From: Nitrospirales bacterium LBB_01
GTDB lineage: Bacteria > Nitrospirota > Thermodesulfovibrionia > Thermodesulfovibrionales > Magnetobacteriaceae
NCBI GenBank assembly: GCA_004376055.2
Contig: CP049016.1
Coordinates: forward strand, 1,240,001 to 1,304,000
DNA: 64,000 nt
Direction of reading: 5' to 3'
Numbering within the stretch: the first letter of the stretch is position 1; every line of letters begins with the position of its first letter. The notes below the pieces were generated by a model that was not told the DNA's origin, did no database searches, and worked only from the letters and a program-made list of their open reading frames with translations. Shown piece after piece: positions 19,744 through 29,575 of the stretch. The translations under genes and the position numbers were made by a program.

Positions 19744-20601
19744 ATGGATACTTTTGATGAGAGAAGTGATGTCCCTATAATTGCTTTTTTTGGTACGAAA
19801 GGCGGTGTTGGTAAAACAACTATTACTTCACGCTTTGCAGAATTTGTCTCGTATAGTGTTAACAGTCCAAACATTTTAATGATAGACTTTGACGTTGATC
19901 ATCGTGGATTGACAGTTTTATGTAGTCGTGGGCGTGGCTTTTCTTGTAAAACCATTCATGAATATGTAAAGGACGGGATAACCTCCTTAGACAGTGCAAT
20001 AGACGTAACAGAAGAAAAAAGATTAACCTCCGGAGGTAAGTTATATCTTATTCCTTCAGCACACGCTGATTCTAAATTAACTTTCAGAGTAACAGCAGAT
20101 TTAAATTATAATGATTTGGTAAATACAATAATAGAACTTATAAAGGAGGCAGTAAGTAGATATGATATTGGTTGTGTTGTCATTGATTGTGGTCCGGTAA
20201 TAAATCCATATACCGCAGCAGCAGCACATATTGCTGACCATGCCTTTATAATAGGCCAAAATGAGCCTATCTCCTATGAAGCACTTTCCAACTACTCACA
20301 CAAAATTCGCGAGTTCTTTGACGAATTTAATTCTTCTAAGATGGCAGTTATTTTAAACAAGGTTAGAGGCTCTGTAAAAGAAGGACATGGTATATTTGCA
20401 GTTATTCCTTTCACATTAGAAGTTGTTGATATATCAGAGGGATTGGACAATGTTGATACTATAAGGGTGGTTCTTTTTGAAAGTTATATCCAGGCTATAG
20501 TTGTAAAAATATTTCACAAAATATATAGTGGACCCCATTGTCAAGACCACTTTTTAGTGGACTTAAGGTATAGCCCTCTAAGAGGGTATTTAGTCTGTTA
20601 G
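19744..20601 (+). CDS. ParA/MinD-like ATPase
   Basis: From the ATG at 19744 (GGAGGAGG directly upstream) the protein has the deviant Walker A TKGGVGKTT at about residues 18-26, MIDFDVDHRGLT as A' region and VVIDCGPV as Walker B. Such ATPases partition or localise cargo; near glycan genes they may be relatives of chain-length or localisation ATPases. The last ~25 residues are unlike the family and fall in a stretch resembling an insertion sequence end, so the C-terminus may be replaced. No ParB partner is nearby. Confidence 0.75.
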   Translation: MDTFDERSDVPIIAFFGTKGGVGKTTITSRFAEFVSYSVNSPNILMIDFDVDHRGLTVLCSRGRGFSCKTIHEYVKDGITSLDSAIDVTEEKRLTSGGKLYLIPSAHADSKLTFRVTADLNYNDLVNTIIELIKEAVSRYDIGCVVIDCGPVINPYTAAAAHIADHAFIIGQNEPISYEALSNYSHKIREFFDEFNSSKMAVILNKVRGSVKEGHGIFAVIPFTLEVVDISEGLDNVDTIRVVLFESYIQAIVVKIFHKIYSGPHCQDHFLVDLRYSPLRGYLVC

Positions 20602-20620
20602 TATAAGGGTAAGGGATAGG
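20528..20620. other. Possible IS end or remnant
   Basis: The stretch begins TAGTGGACCCCATTGTCAAG and repeats a GTGGAC motif 40 bp later. TGGACCCC-type ends occur in IS3-family elements. It lies exactly where the ParA-like frame loses family resemblance and just before a glycosyltransferase lacking its N-terminus. No transposase gene is present, so this is a weak call. Confidence 0.3.
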
Positions 20621-20623
20621 GTA

Positions 20624-21326
20624 ATGCATCCTTACGCCGCCATCGCAAATACTACGTGAAAAGGGTCGGAACTCAAAAGACATTGCCGCATCAAGCCGCT
20701 GTGTTGGCAAACACGAAAACTATGTGCCCGCCGTTAAATATCTTACGGAAAATGGGTACCACGTTGTTGGCACAGGGGAGACTGACCACAGAGTGTTTTC
20801 AGGGATAAAGGGTTATTATTCATTTGAAAATTTAAAGATATCATACGATATGATTAATCTGTTCTCTTTGATGTCCTGTTTCTTATTTATAGGCCAGAAT
20901 TCAGGTCCGTTTTTTTTGTCAACCAGTTGCACAATCCCATGTCTTTTAACCGATACTGCTCCACACTGTGAGGGTCCTGTAGAGGCCGATGATATCATTT
21001 TATACAAGACACTGTGTCTCAACGGCAAACCACTGTCCCTTGTTGAGATATATCGTAAACATGAGGATTTAGCTTTTTGGCGTTATCAGGGTAATGATGG
21101 CCTTACATTAGAGTCAAACACGGAAACGGAAATCCTTGAGGCAGTGAAAGAAACAATAGCCCGAATCAACGGTACGCTGGTAATGAGTGAGGAGGATGAG
21201 CTTCTTTGTGAAAAATTCAGGGAGCTGCCCTCAAAGGAAATGCCTCTGTCATATACCGGCAACAGGACGTCGTTACATATTTTGCGGCAGATAAAAGAGG
21301 AGCTTTTAGCCGTACCGCCAAAATAA
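20624..21326 (+). pseudogene. 5'-truncated TIGR04372-like glycosyltransferase fragment
   Basis: The open frame runs from about 20624 without a credible start; the first ATG-type methionine is at 20724, inside the domain. It contains GRNSKDIAA, YVPAVKYLTENGYHVV and IGQNSGPFFLSTSCTIPCLL, which resemble the C-terminal half of the TIGR04372 glycosyltransferases found in surface-glycan clusters. The N-terminal half is missing, replaced by the IS-like stretch upstream. It may be a dead gene or expressed as a fragment. Confidence 0.55.
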
Positions 21327-21384
21327 TAAAGATTTGACAAAAATATATGTAATGCTTTAGCATATCAAAAATAAGGAGGGCACT

Positions 21385-22368
21385 GTGAGTAACTCTTTGG
21401 AGAATGTAAAGGATTCGGATTTTTGGAAAACAATTAAGAATACGCCTTTCTTTCAGAAATACAAACCACAGTATCAACTGTTTAGGGCCTACCATACAAC
21501 CCGTATGGCTTACAAGCAGTATATTGAGCAAAGGTACCGGATGCTGACAGCCTCCTCATCCGCCTCTCCAACAATCTTTGCCGCTTTTTTATATAAATCT
21601 GCAAGCCAAAGCATTGCACATGCGCTTATAGACACGTTAAAACTTGCCCTGCTGTATCATGTTGACGGCTATCTATATATGCCTGGCCGCGGGATGCCTT
21701 TAACGAGTTCATTGCATCCAAGATTGTTTTTACAGCCTAAAACCGGCTGTTTTGTGTCGGCACATTTTCCTGCTAGTGATATAAATATTGAAAATTTTAA
21801 AAAATATAACCAGAAGTGCCTTGTTCACATCAGAGACCCGCGGGATTCTATCATTTCCTTATGCAATCACATTTTAACCAGACATAGGGACAGGTATGCA
21901 TTGAGAGGTTACAATGGAACTGTTGTGGAGGTAAAAGAGGCGCTTATGGAGATGCTTCCGAATGTATTTCCTGATCAAAGTGTATACAACTCATTTTGGG
22001 ATTCCATCCCCGTGATGCCTGAAGCTACGCTTGAGTCAGACTCTGAAACCCTTGAGTGGTTTATAAGGAATCAGTATGAGATGTTTGTAAATTGGATAAG
22101 AGATTGGATTGCCGCCAGTAAAGAGCTAAAGGGATTAATCCATCTCACATCATATGAAGACTTTGTAATCGATCCGGAGTTGTACTATAGAAAAATTTAC
22201 GACTTTTATGAAGTCCCGAAGTCTTATAGCTTGCCGCCCGTACTAAAAAAGCATTTTGTTACCGGTAAGTCCCGAAATTTTGAAAAAGTAATGACTAAAG
22301 AGCAAATTGATTTTACAACGAAACTGATCCCCGATATTATTTACGAAAATACCTTGATTAAACCGTAG
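21385..22368 (+). CDS. Sulfotransferase-like protein
   Basis: A 327-residue protein starting at GTG 21385 after AAGGAGGG. FLYKSASQSI near residue 68 resembles the 5'-phosphosulfate loop, and HIRDPRDSIIS resembles the 3'-phosphate-binding motif of PAPS-dependent sulfotransferases. It would sulfate a glycan or lipid hydroxyl. It is followed 6 bp later by an FkbM methyltransferase gene, so sulfation and methylation may decorate the same product. Confidence 0.75.
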   Translation: MSNSLENVKDSDFWKTIKNTPFFQKYKPQYQLFRAYHTTRMAYKQYIEQRYRMLTASSSASPTIFAAFLYKSASQSIAHALIDTLKLALLYHVDGYLYMPGRGMPLTSSLHPRLFLQPKTGCFVSAHFPASDINIENFKKYNQKCLVHIRDPRDSIISLCNHILTRHRDRYALRGYNGTVVEVKEALMEMLPNVFPDQSVYNSFWDSIPVMPEATLESDSETLEWFIRNQYEMFVNWIRDWIAASKELKGLIHLTSYEDFVIDPELYYRKIYDFYEVPKSYSLPPVLKKHFVTGKSRNFEKVMTKEQIDFTTKLIPDIIYENTLIKP

Positions 22369-22374
22369 AAGGGT

Positions 22375-23703
22375 ATGGATAGTCGTTTATCGTTACATCA
22401 CATTGGAGCAAGAGCAGGCTCTCAGGTGTTTCCGGTCAGTGGCTGCTTTGCAAAAGATATGGTAAGTGTGCTTTACGATGCAGATGCTGAGTGTCTTTCC
22501 CAGGTCAGTAAAAGTAACAAAGAAACCGATGCTGAAGTATATATAATGCCGTTTTGTATTGGGGATCAGTGTAAACAGACAATATTTAATCTGAAATATG
22601 CCTTGTTTGGAAGTACATTAAAAACAACAAATCCAGCTTATAAAAATTTTTATACTTTTCATTGTATGGATAAGATTCGTTCAGAGATTATGGAAACTAT
22701 GGAACAGCGCTCTGTTGAACTTGTGACGCTGGATTCTCTGTATTATGAAAACTCGGCGGAAACTATACCGCCCCCGGATTTTCTTTCTATTGATGCAGAG
22801 GGAGCCGCCTATGATATTTTATCGGGGGCAACGCACGTTTTACAAAACACGTTGGCAATAGAAGTAGAGGCGGAGTTTCACTGTTTGCATAAAGATCAAA
22901 AACTCTTTGGCGATATTGCCGGCTTGTTAAACGGCCACGGTTTTTATTTTGTAAAGTTCACATCCTTGCATGGCCCCTTCTCACCTTTCAGAGCGCCTGT
23001 TGGACTAAGAGGCGATGGATTTACTGTGGTTTCCGACTCCCTGTTTCTAAAAAACAAAGACACACTGATAGATCCGGTAAAGCCCATCGATTCAATTGTT
23101 GCACTCTATAAACTTGCGTTTATATCCATATCCTATAACCAGTTTGAATATGCGCTTTCGTGTCTTAACACTATAAAAACTCTGAATTGTAAAGACTTGC
23201 CGGAGAGTTTAACCACAACAAATTACTACCGGTTTTTGAAACACCTTGAGGAGCAGGCAGAAAAAATGCCATTGTCATATCCACACACATACAGGGATAT
23301 TTATCCTTCTTTTGCGGCAAGCAAAGCTCGTTTTGAAGTTAAGACCGAACGTAGTAAAGGGGAGACTGACAGCTTGAGTGCTCAGGCGTCTGTAGCAAAA
23401 TCCGGTAATGCCGTTAAATCTTCTTTGTTGCGCTTAAGAAAACCAATCTTAAATATTATACTGAGTCCTATGTTTTTAAAGGTTAGATTTTTTCTCTGCA
23501 AGCTGTTTGGGATGTATTCGCCTGTTGAAAAAGTTTTGTTAAATTATGGCTTAATGGAGCAGTCTGATCTTATTATGAAAAAGAGAATCGAACAGTCCTT
23601 TTTTATAGCTACAGATGTAAACAGGTTAGAGACGGTATTGTCTAAACTCGGATTTCCAAAAAAATTGACATCTAAAATTAAAAACTATTTCTCCCCGTAT
23701 TAA
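22375..23703 (+). CDS. FkbM-family methyltransferase with extra C-terminal region
   Basis: 442 residues. The N-terminal ~230 residues match the FkbM SAM-dependent methyltransferase family (VELVTLDSLYYE, DFLSIDAEGAAYDIL, then AIEVEAEFH). The C-terminal ~200 residues have a helical, basic segment (about residues 350-380) and are not recognised. The N-terminus looks short for the fold, so the SAM-binding glycine loop may be incomplete. Likely cotranscribed with the sulfotransferase. Confidence 0.75.
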   Translation: MDSRLSLHHIGARAGSQVFPVSGCFAKDMVSVLYDADAECLSQVSKSNKETDAEVYIMPFCIGDQCKQTIFNLKYALFGSTLKTTNPAYKNFYTFHCMDKIRSEIMETMEQRSVELVTLDSLYYENSAETIPPPDFLSIDAEGAAYDILSGATHVLQNTLAIEVEAEFHCLHKDQKLFGDIAGLLNGHGFYFVKFTSLHGPFSPFRAPVGLRGDGFTVVSDSLFLKNKDTLIDPVKPIDSIVALYKLAFISISYNQFEYALSCLNTIKTLNCKDLPESLTTTNYYRFLKHLEEQAEKMPLSYPHTYRDIYPSFAASKARFEVKTERSKGETDSLSAQASVAKSGNAVKSSLLRLRKPILNIILSPMFLKVRFFLCKLFGMYSPVEKVLLNYGLMEQSDLIMKKRIEQSFFIATDVNRLETVLSKLGFPKKLTSKIKNYFSPY

Positions 23704-23715
23704 CGATTGTATATC

Positions 23716-23780
23716 TTTTCATCTGCGGACATCTGCGGATAAATCCTTTCCGTTTATATTGTAGTTATCTGCGGATAGAT
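23716..23780. repeat. CGCAGAT-family repeat
   Basis: Inverted-orientation unit (CATCTGCGGACATCTGCGGA at 23720-23739) followed by a partial second unit near 23766-23777. It fills the 85-bp space between the convergent FkbM and radical SAM genes, where it could serve as a bidirectional terminator. Confidence 0.7.
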
Positions 23781-23788
23781 ACCTTCCC

Positions 23789-24862
23789 CTACACAAACCC
23801 AAGGTGTTCCATGTTAGCCTCAAGGTAATCGTGCACGAGCAGGTTTTTCTCGTTTGCGACACAGTGATGATTGCAGACTTTTGACGGGTTTATTTTAAAA
23901 AAGTTCGCTTTAGCAGCACACCAAAAATCGCTAAAGCGAGCAGATCCTCCAATAGAGCCAATCAGCCCCTCTTGAAGGTTATAAGCCTTATCCTGACAGG
24001 AATAGACGTTACAGTCGGCCCCTATTACCGGCAGTAACTGAAGATACGGACACCATGAATAATCTTTTTTAAACTTTTCGTCAAGGGCGTGATAGGAGTC
24101 AAATATCTCAAAGGTTTCGTTACAGAAATCCTCCTTGGCTCTGGCAACCTGTTCCTTAACTAATTCAAAAAACGGCTTATGATAGGCGTTGTTCTCAGCG
24201 CCCTCGTTGCTGACAATACAGGGGGATACTTTAACGCTGTCAACTCCAACCTCCCTGAGTTTTTCCGTAAACGCATAGACTTTGCTGCAGTTGTCTTTAT
24301 CTACGATAAAACTTACACCAAGGTAGCATTTGCCACCAAGTTTTTTGAAATCTCGCAGATTTCTCATAATTTTTGTAAACTCACCGTGTTTAACGCCTCG
24401 GTAGCGGCTGTAACTTTCGTCGTCGTAGCCGTCCATTGACACCCGCACCCAGGTAGCCGATTGAGCAAACACCTCGGCAGTCTCTCCCATTAGATTTGCT
24501 CCGTTTGTCAAAGTGGCAATTTTAACTCCGGAGGCTGCAAGCGTCAGCGCCGCCTCTGTAATGTATGGATAGACCAGAGGCTCACCTCCTCCGCTAAAAG
24601 TAACTGCCTTAACTCCCATATCTATGATGTCGTGTATGATTTCAAGCATTTTGTCACGGGCGATAAAATCCCTCCGGTTCATATCCTTACCGAGTTGAAG
24701 ATTATCGGCCTTGTAGGCGCAGTATCGGCAGTTGTGATTGCAGACATTTGTAGGCTTTATTCGTATATGAATTGGAGGTAGAATCTCAGGACGCTCAATG
24801 GGCAGCGAGTCCAGTTTTTCCTTAAAGTGGAAAATCTTCATTTTGGTGTATAGCCGGCTCAT
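23789..24862 (-). CDS. Radical SAM protein with SPASM-like C-terminus
   Basis: 357 residues. The iron-sulfur cluster motif is CNHNCRYC (Cys41, Cys45, Cys48), followed by FSGGGEPL, the SAM-binding region. The C-terminal part has paired cysteines (YSCQD, CNHHC) suggesting an auxiliary-cluster (SPASM/Twitch) domain. The substrate is unknown; a modified sugar or peptide would fit. It overlaps the upstream membrane-protein gene by 4 bp. Confidence 0.88.
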   Translation of the reverse strand: MSRLYTKMKIFHFKEKLDSLPIERPEILPPIHIRIKPTNVCNHNCRYCAYKADNLQLGKDMNRRDFIARDKMLEIIHDIIDMGVKAVTFSGGGEPLVYPYITEAALTLAASGVKIATLTNGANLMGETAEVFAQSATWVRVSMDGYDDESYSRYRGVKHGEFTKIMRNLRDFKKLGGKCYLGVSFIVDKDNCSKVYAFTEKLREVGVDSVKVSPCIVSNEGAENNAYHKPFFELVKEQVARAKEDFCNETFEIFDSYHALDEKFKKDYSWCPYLQLLPVIGADCNVYSCQDKAYNLQEGLIGSIGGSARFSDFWCAAKANFFKINPSKVCNHHCVANEKNLLVHDYLEANMEHLGFV

Positions 24863-26829
24863 GTGTGGTTTAGAGGCAATGCGTCAGCCTGTTTGTATTT
24901 AACAATTGTAATAGTATATTTTATAATTCCGTGTGAGATAGTTATAGGCGGTTGTATATCAAGACTGAGACCTGCCGATGTTAAGGATTTTATTGCTGTC
25001 TCTGTATCGCCGGGGATATGGGACAAGATTGCAATTATTCCCTTTTGGGGTATTACCTCCAGATACGATTTTGGAAAGTGGTCAAACGCTGACCCAAGCC
25101 GGCCATATTTTAAATGCTTATTCAGATCCTCAGGCTCTAAGATTTTATAATTTTGCCATGGTCTTATATACGGAACCAGAACTTTGACCAGAGAAATATT
25201 GACCAAACTACTGTATATGTCCTCCATGTTAATAGACACAGGTTCGTCAAATATAAATTTTATTTTTTGTTGTTCGCAATTTTTTAACGGATTAGGAACT
25301 ATGTTAGTCTCACTGTTTTGAAACCATATAAATAAATCGTTGGATACGCTAAGATATTTCAGCGCCTTGTATGCAGCTATATATGTATGCCACGAGTCCT
25401 TCCTGTAACCACAGGTGTAGTTTCTATTATAAATATCAAGAGGCGCAGGGGTTATATACAAATTCAAACCGCAGAGAAATATAATATAAGCTACAGTCAG
25501 ATTAAGCCAAACGTAGTACTTCTTGTAAAATACTTTAGCAATTATAAGAAAGAATAAACTAAACAAGATAATAAGCAACAGTAGTTTTGAAAAGAAATTG
25601 ATGGTTATACTCTTAAACGAGTTATATCCTCCGAAAGCAAGGGAGGATATAAAGTCAAGAAATTTTAAAACCAAATCAGAACATGTCAATGAGAAAGCAA
25701 ACAATATAAGAGCGAACATAACGACAATGACACGGCCTGTTTGGATGTTTGCCTTTCTAAAGCAATACGATAAAAAACCAGATAGGGCAAACATACAAAC
25801 GATAGAAATATACAATAGCGGTTGGTAAAATTGAAAAAAATACTCCTTCATATTGTGCATATAGTAATAGGTTGAAAATGCAAGGATAAACGGAAGCTGC
25901 AGAAATAGCATCTCTTCTGTTACAAAACTAGTAGCATTCCGCCGCAATGTTCCAATCACATATATGCTTATTAAATATAGTGACAGGAGAAGCGTTATGA
26001 AATAAAATACCAGAAGTCTGGTGTGAGTCAATAAACCAAACACTGACAGGCGTGACCCACAATATGGGAAATTGCCCATTTGATTCATCATCGGCCGCCA
26101 GAACATAAAATCTCCGCCGGTAAGATAATTAATAAGCGCAAATATTAAATTTATAATTATTGTGCCAAAAATAAAAAACATAATGCTTTTCATTATTGGG
26201 TTTTTTCTGTTTTTGAAATTTAAATAATAATAAAACATAACTACTGCGGGAAATTGCAAAGCAACGTTAGGGTCCTGCACAGACGTAGCATAGAAGCAGC
26301 CTGAGAGGATGAGCCATAATTTCCAGTACTGCCCTTTTGAAGCAAATATGAGAAACATAAGAGCAAGCACAAAATAAAGGATATAGATATGAATATGAAA
26401 ATCCCACTCAGCGGTGGGCGTATTTAGAAACGGTGTGCAATAACCAAAAATTATACATGTTATTATTGCAGTATATTTGTCGTTAAGTATGGCTTTAACA
26501 CTGTAGTAGAACACGTAAAGAATCAAATAGTATATTCCCAGATTGTATGTATAATATGCAGCGGAGGGACTGAGTATTTTGTAAAAAATGAACGGTACTA
26601 TGTTCCATCCTATGCGGGTTGTCTTGTAAAGGACATCTGGAGGTAAAGAAAAATGCTTTGTATAGTCAAAAAAGAAATTATAATAAATATACGTGCCATT
26701 ACCTTGAGGAAATCCATAAAACCATTCCGTGTTTGATAAGAACAAAAGAATAGGGATTACAAAGATTAACAGGTGGACGTCAAACAGTTTGAAACTATCT
26801 TGTTGTGTAAATTCATCCGTTAATCTCAT
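24859..26829 (-). CDS. Polytopic membrane protein, possible GT-C-like glycosyltransferase
   Basis: About 656 residues from the ATG at 26829, with roughly a dozen hydrophobic segments and a C-terminal soluble part. The start at 26829 is preferred over the in-frame TTG at 26892, which would add 21 residues, because conserved-looking sequence begins at MRLTDEF. The topology resembles GT-C or O-antigen-type membrane enzymes using polyprenyl donors, but I see no decisive motif. Its 4-bp overlap with the radical SAM gene suggests one pathway. Confidence 0.65.
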   Translation of the reverse strand: MRLTDEFTQQDSFKLFDVHLLIFVIPILLFLSNTEWFYGFPQGNGTYIYYNFFFDYTKHFSLPPDVLYKTTRIGWNIVPFIFYKILSPSAAYYTYNLGIYYLILYVFYYSVKAILNDKYTAIITCIIFGYCTPFLNTPTAEWDFHIHIYILYFVLALMFLIFASKGQYWKLWLILSGCFYATSVQDPNVALQFPAVVMFYYYLNFKNRKNPIMKSIMFFIFGTIIINLIFALINYLTGGDFMFWRPMMNQMGNFPYCGSRLSVFGLLTHTRLLVFYFITLLLSLYLISIYVIGTLRRNATSFVTEEMLFLQLPFILAFSTYYYMHNMKEYFFQFYQPLLYISIVCMFALSGFLSYCFRKANIQTGRVIVVMFALILFAFSLTCSDLVLKFLDFISSLAFGGYNSFKSITINFFSKLLLLIILFSLFFLIIAKVFYKKYYVWLNLTVAYIIFLCGLNLYITPAPLDIYNRNYTCGYRKDSWHTYIAAYKALKYLSVSNDLFIWFQNSETNIVPNPLKNCEQQKIKFIFDEPVSINMEDIYSSLVNISLVKVLVPYIRPWQNYKILEPEDLNKHLKYGRLGSAFDHFPKSYLEVIPQKGIIAILSHIPGDTETAIKSLTSAGLSLDIQPPITISHGIIKYTITIVKYKQADALPLNHT

Positions 26830-26905
26830 CGTCCCTATCCTATCACATAACAGATATAAATGAAAACCACGTGTGTGCTTGCTTGTTGACAAGAGCTGAT
26901 GCAGA

Positions 26906-28003
26906 GTGTTAGTATGGCAGCAGATAATGAGAGATATGATTCAAAAACTCAAGCATTTTGCATACCACGCAAAGGTAATAAAACGAAAAAAGAAGCTGAT
27001 TTCTAAAATCCTGTCGGGTTATTACAAGACACTTGTGCTAAGAGAAAATGCGCTAAGGACAATAGAGTTTTCACTGCTTGCCGAGTGCAATTCAAAGTGT
27101 CAGATGTGTTATGCCTCTAAGATTAAAAAACACGACGATGAATACCTAACCGTAAAAGAGATTGCCGGCATATGGCAGCAAGCCTCCCGACTGGGAGCGT
27201 TTTCCGTGATTTTATCAGGTGGTGAGCCTACCCTAAGAAAAGACCTGTTTGATATTCTTGCGGTTATGGACCCGGAAAATACAATTATCGCCCTTGTTAC
27301 AAACTCCCTTAATCTTAACAGAAGTTTCCTTTCGGATTTGAAAAAGGCCGGCATAGAAACCATTCATCTGAGTTTGGACAGCACAACAGAAGAGATAAAC
27401 GACACAATAAGAGGTGCTAAGGGGCATTACAAAAAGGTAATCAATTCCATCGAGGAGGCTAAGAGTCTTGGCATTAACGTCTGTTTGAGTACTGTTATCA
27501 TGCACGATGGGCTACCTAAGATGAAAGAGATGGTTACCTTTGCGAAGGAACACAAAATTGGCATAGTGTTTTCTCTGGCATGTGTCTCTGGAAACTGGAC
27601 TGACGAAAAGGATGTTCTCTTAACGCCTGATGAGTGGCAGTATGTGCAGCAGTATATGAAGGAAAATCCGCATATACGCTCCGACTGGACTATAAATTTT
27701 TCAATGAAGCAGGAATGCCCAGGTGGCAGAGAAAAGGTCAGCATCTCTCCCTATGGCGAGGTTACAGGGTGTGCCATGAACTATGTCTCCTTTGGCAATG
27801 TCAGAGAACTCCCCCTTGAAACCATTTGGAAACGGATGTGTAATTTCCCTGATTTTAAACGAAGAAGCAGAGATTGTCTGATAGGCGCAGACCATCGGTA
27901 TATAGATACATTCATCCGCCCACTGTCTGACTCCGTGGTCCCCGTCCGCATTGACAAACATCCTCTGAACCCGATAGAATCCACCGCTTTAGACAACCGT
28001 TGA
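26906..28003 (+). CDS. Radical SAM protein
   Basis: Up to 365 residues, with CNSKCQMC (Cys61, 65, 68 from the first start) and LSGGEPT. The C-terminus has a CPGGREKVSISP..GCAMNY segment like SPASM domains. The start is uncertain: GTG 26906, ATG 26927 and ATG 26936 are all in frame. It runs divergently from the membrane-protein gene and is followed 1 bp later by a B12-type radical SAM gene. Confidence 0.87.
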   Translation: MLVWQQIMRDMIQKLKHFAYHAKVIKRKKKLISKILSGYYKTLVLRENALRTIEFSLLAECNSKCQMCYASKIKKHDDEYLTVKEIAGIWQQASRLGAFSVILSGGEPTLRKDLFDILAVMDPENTIIALVTNSLNLNRSFLSDLKKAGIETIHLSLDSTTEEINDTIRGAKGHYKKVINSIEEAKSLGINVCLSTVIMHDGLPKMKEMVTFAKEHKIGIVFSLACVSGNWTDEKDVLLTPDEWQYVQQYMKENPHIRSDWTINFSMKQECPGGREKVSISPYGEVTGCAMNYVSFGNVRELPLETIWKRMCNFPDFKRRSRDCLIGADHRYIDTFIRPLSDSVVPVRIDKHPLNPIESTALDNR

Positions 28004-28004
28004 C

Positions 28005-29573
28005 ATGGACAATGCAAAGACAGAGGTAGTGTTAATTCAGCCGAGTAACTCAGTAACCGGCTCTTTTATAAAAATGCTGCCCATCGGACTTCTCTACGCC
28101 TCAAGTGAGATAGTGAAAAAAGGCGTAAAGGTTCATATTCTTGATTTAAGATTTCAACATTTAACATGGAAAAACGCTCTGTCAAAAGTCGTAAACGACA
28201 GAACGCTGATTGTTGGAATTACGGTGATGACAGGAGTCGCTATCTCTGACAGCTTAAACATAAGCCAGTTTGTAAAAGCTAATTACCCCGGGGTTTATGT
28301 TGTCTGGGGAGGGCCGCATCCGACGTCAAATCCGCGCGGAATACTCTCTGAGCACTCGATTGATTTTCTAATCCGCGGTTATGGCTCTGAGCCTTTTTTG
28401 CAGCTATATAATAACCTGACAGAGGCGAAAGACGCTGCAGGATTAAATACGATACCCGGGCTTTCTTACAGAGATTCCCATGGCAGCGCTATTGATAACG
28501 AGCCCGCTAACACGTTTGAATTCATAGACTACCGCGATATACCGTATCACCTGATAGCGGATTTTTCCATGTACAAGCATATGGATACAAATGAGAAAGT
28601 GTTTCCGATGTACAGTGTGATGGGCTGCCCGTATAAGTGTGCGTTTTGCAGCTCTCCGGCACAGTACGCTAAAATCGGGAAAAAGTGGCAGCCATATTCC
28701 ATCACTGAGGTGGTCTCTCATATCAAGATGGTGCAAGAAACATACGGGGCAACGTATATTTACTTTATAGACGACGATTCCTTTGTCGATCTCAGACACG
28801 TGGAGGCAATAATAGACGAGCTTGCGCGGCTTGATATCAAAGTAAAATTAGGGTTTCGCGGCGCCCGTATAAATGAAATAATCAAAATGAGCGACGAGTT
28901 TATTAAAAAACTGGTCGATGCCGGCACAAACTCCATGCACGTGGGAGTTGAGTCGGGCTCGGACAGGCTTCTTACGCTTATGAAGAAAAACACCACAGTT
29001 GAACAGATTCTGGAGGTGAACAGAAAACTCGCAAAACATCCGTCATTAAAGGTGTTCTATAATTTCATTGTCGGCTTTCCTACTGAGACGATAGAAGAGA
29101 CCACTATGACAAGAGACCTTATCCTCAAACTAATTGAAGATAACCCATCCTGTTACATCATTCCGCTTAACAAACCTCGCCCATTGCCTGGAACAGGGCT
29201 CTATGAGCTTGCCCTCAAGCACGGCTATAAAGGCCCGGAAACTCTGCACCAATGGGCTGATTATGAGGTTGAGTCCTCTAACTACAAACCCGTTTGGTTA
29301 ACAGATGAGCATAACATGTTTATACGAATGATGTTTCTTTCCATGTACTTTATAGACGACAAGATTTTTAAGCTTTCCGAAACCCACAGTTTTAAATATG
29401 CGTTGTTAAAGGGGATGGCATCACTCTATAAACCGGTGGCGATGTTTAGGTTTAGCCGCGGCGTCCACAGGTTTTTGTTTGAGGATTATTTGTACGGGCT
29501 TTATAGCAAGACGGAGGATTTAGTCAGACTTCTGTCAAAAATTCCTTCTACAGTAAAACAAGAAAAGTCCTGA
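28005..29573 (+). CDS. B12-binding-domain radical SAM protein
   Basis: 522 residues. Residues 1-130 form a cobalamin-binding-like domain (VLIQPSN, VWGGPHPT, IRGYGSEP). The radical SAM core follows with GCPYKCAFC (Cys208, 212, 215). This class often methylates unactivated carbons or rearranges carbon skeletons. Position between another radical SAM gene and a GT9 gene, with gaps of 1-2 bp, marks an operon for an unusual glycan or lipid. Confidence 0.88.
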   Translation: MDNAKTEVVLIQPSNSVTGSFIKMLPIGLLYASSEIVKKGVKVHILDLRFQHLTWKNALSKVVNDRTLIVGITVMTGVAISDSLNISQFVKANYPGVYVVWGGPHPTSNPRGILSEHSIDFLIRGYGSEPFLQLYNNLTEAKDAAGLNTIPGLSYRDSHGSAIDNEPANTFEFIDYRDIPYHLIADFSMYKHMDTNEKVFPMYSVMGCPYKCAFCSSPAQYAKIGKKWQPYSITEVVSHIKMVQETYGATYIYFIDDDSFVDLRHVEAIIDELARLDIKVKLGFRGARINEIIKMSDEFIKKLVDAGTNSMHVGVESGSDRLLTLMKKNTTVEQILEVNRKLAKHPSLKVFYNFIVGFPTETIEETTMTRDLILKLIEDNPSCYIIPLNKPRPLPGTGLYELALKHGYKGPETLHQWADYEVESSNYKPVWLTDEHNMFIRMMFLSMYFIDDKIFKLSETHSFKYALLKGMASLYKPVAMFRFSRGVHRFLFEDYLYGLYSKTEDLVRLLSKIPSTVKQEKS

Positions 29574-29575
29574 CT

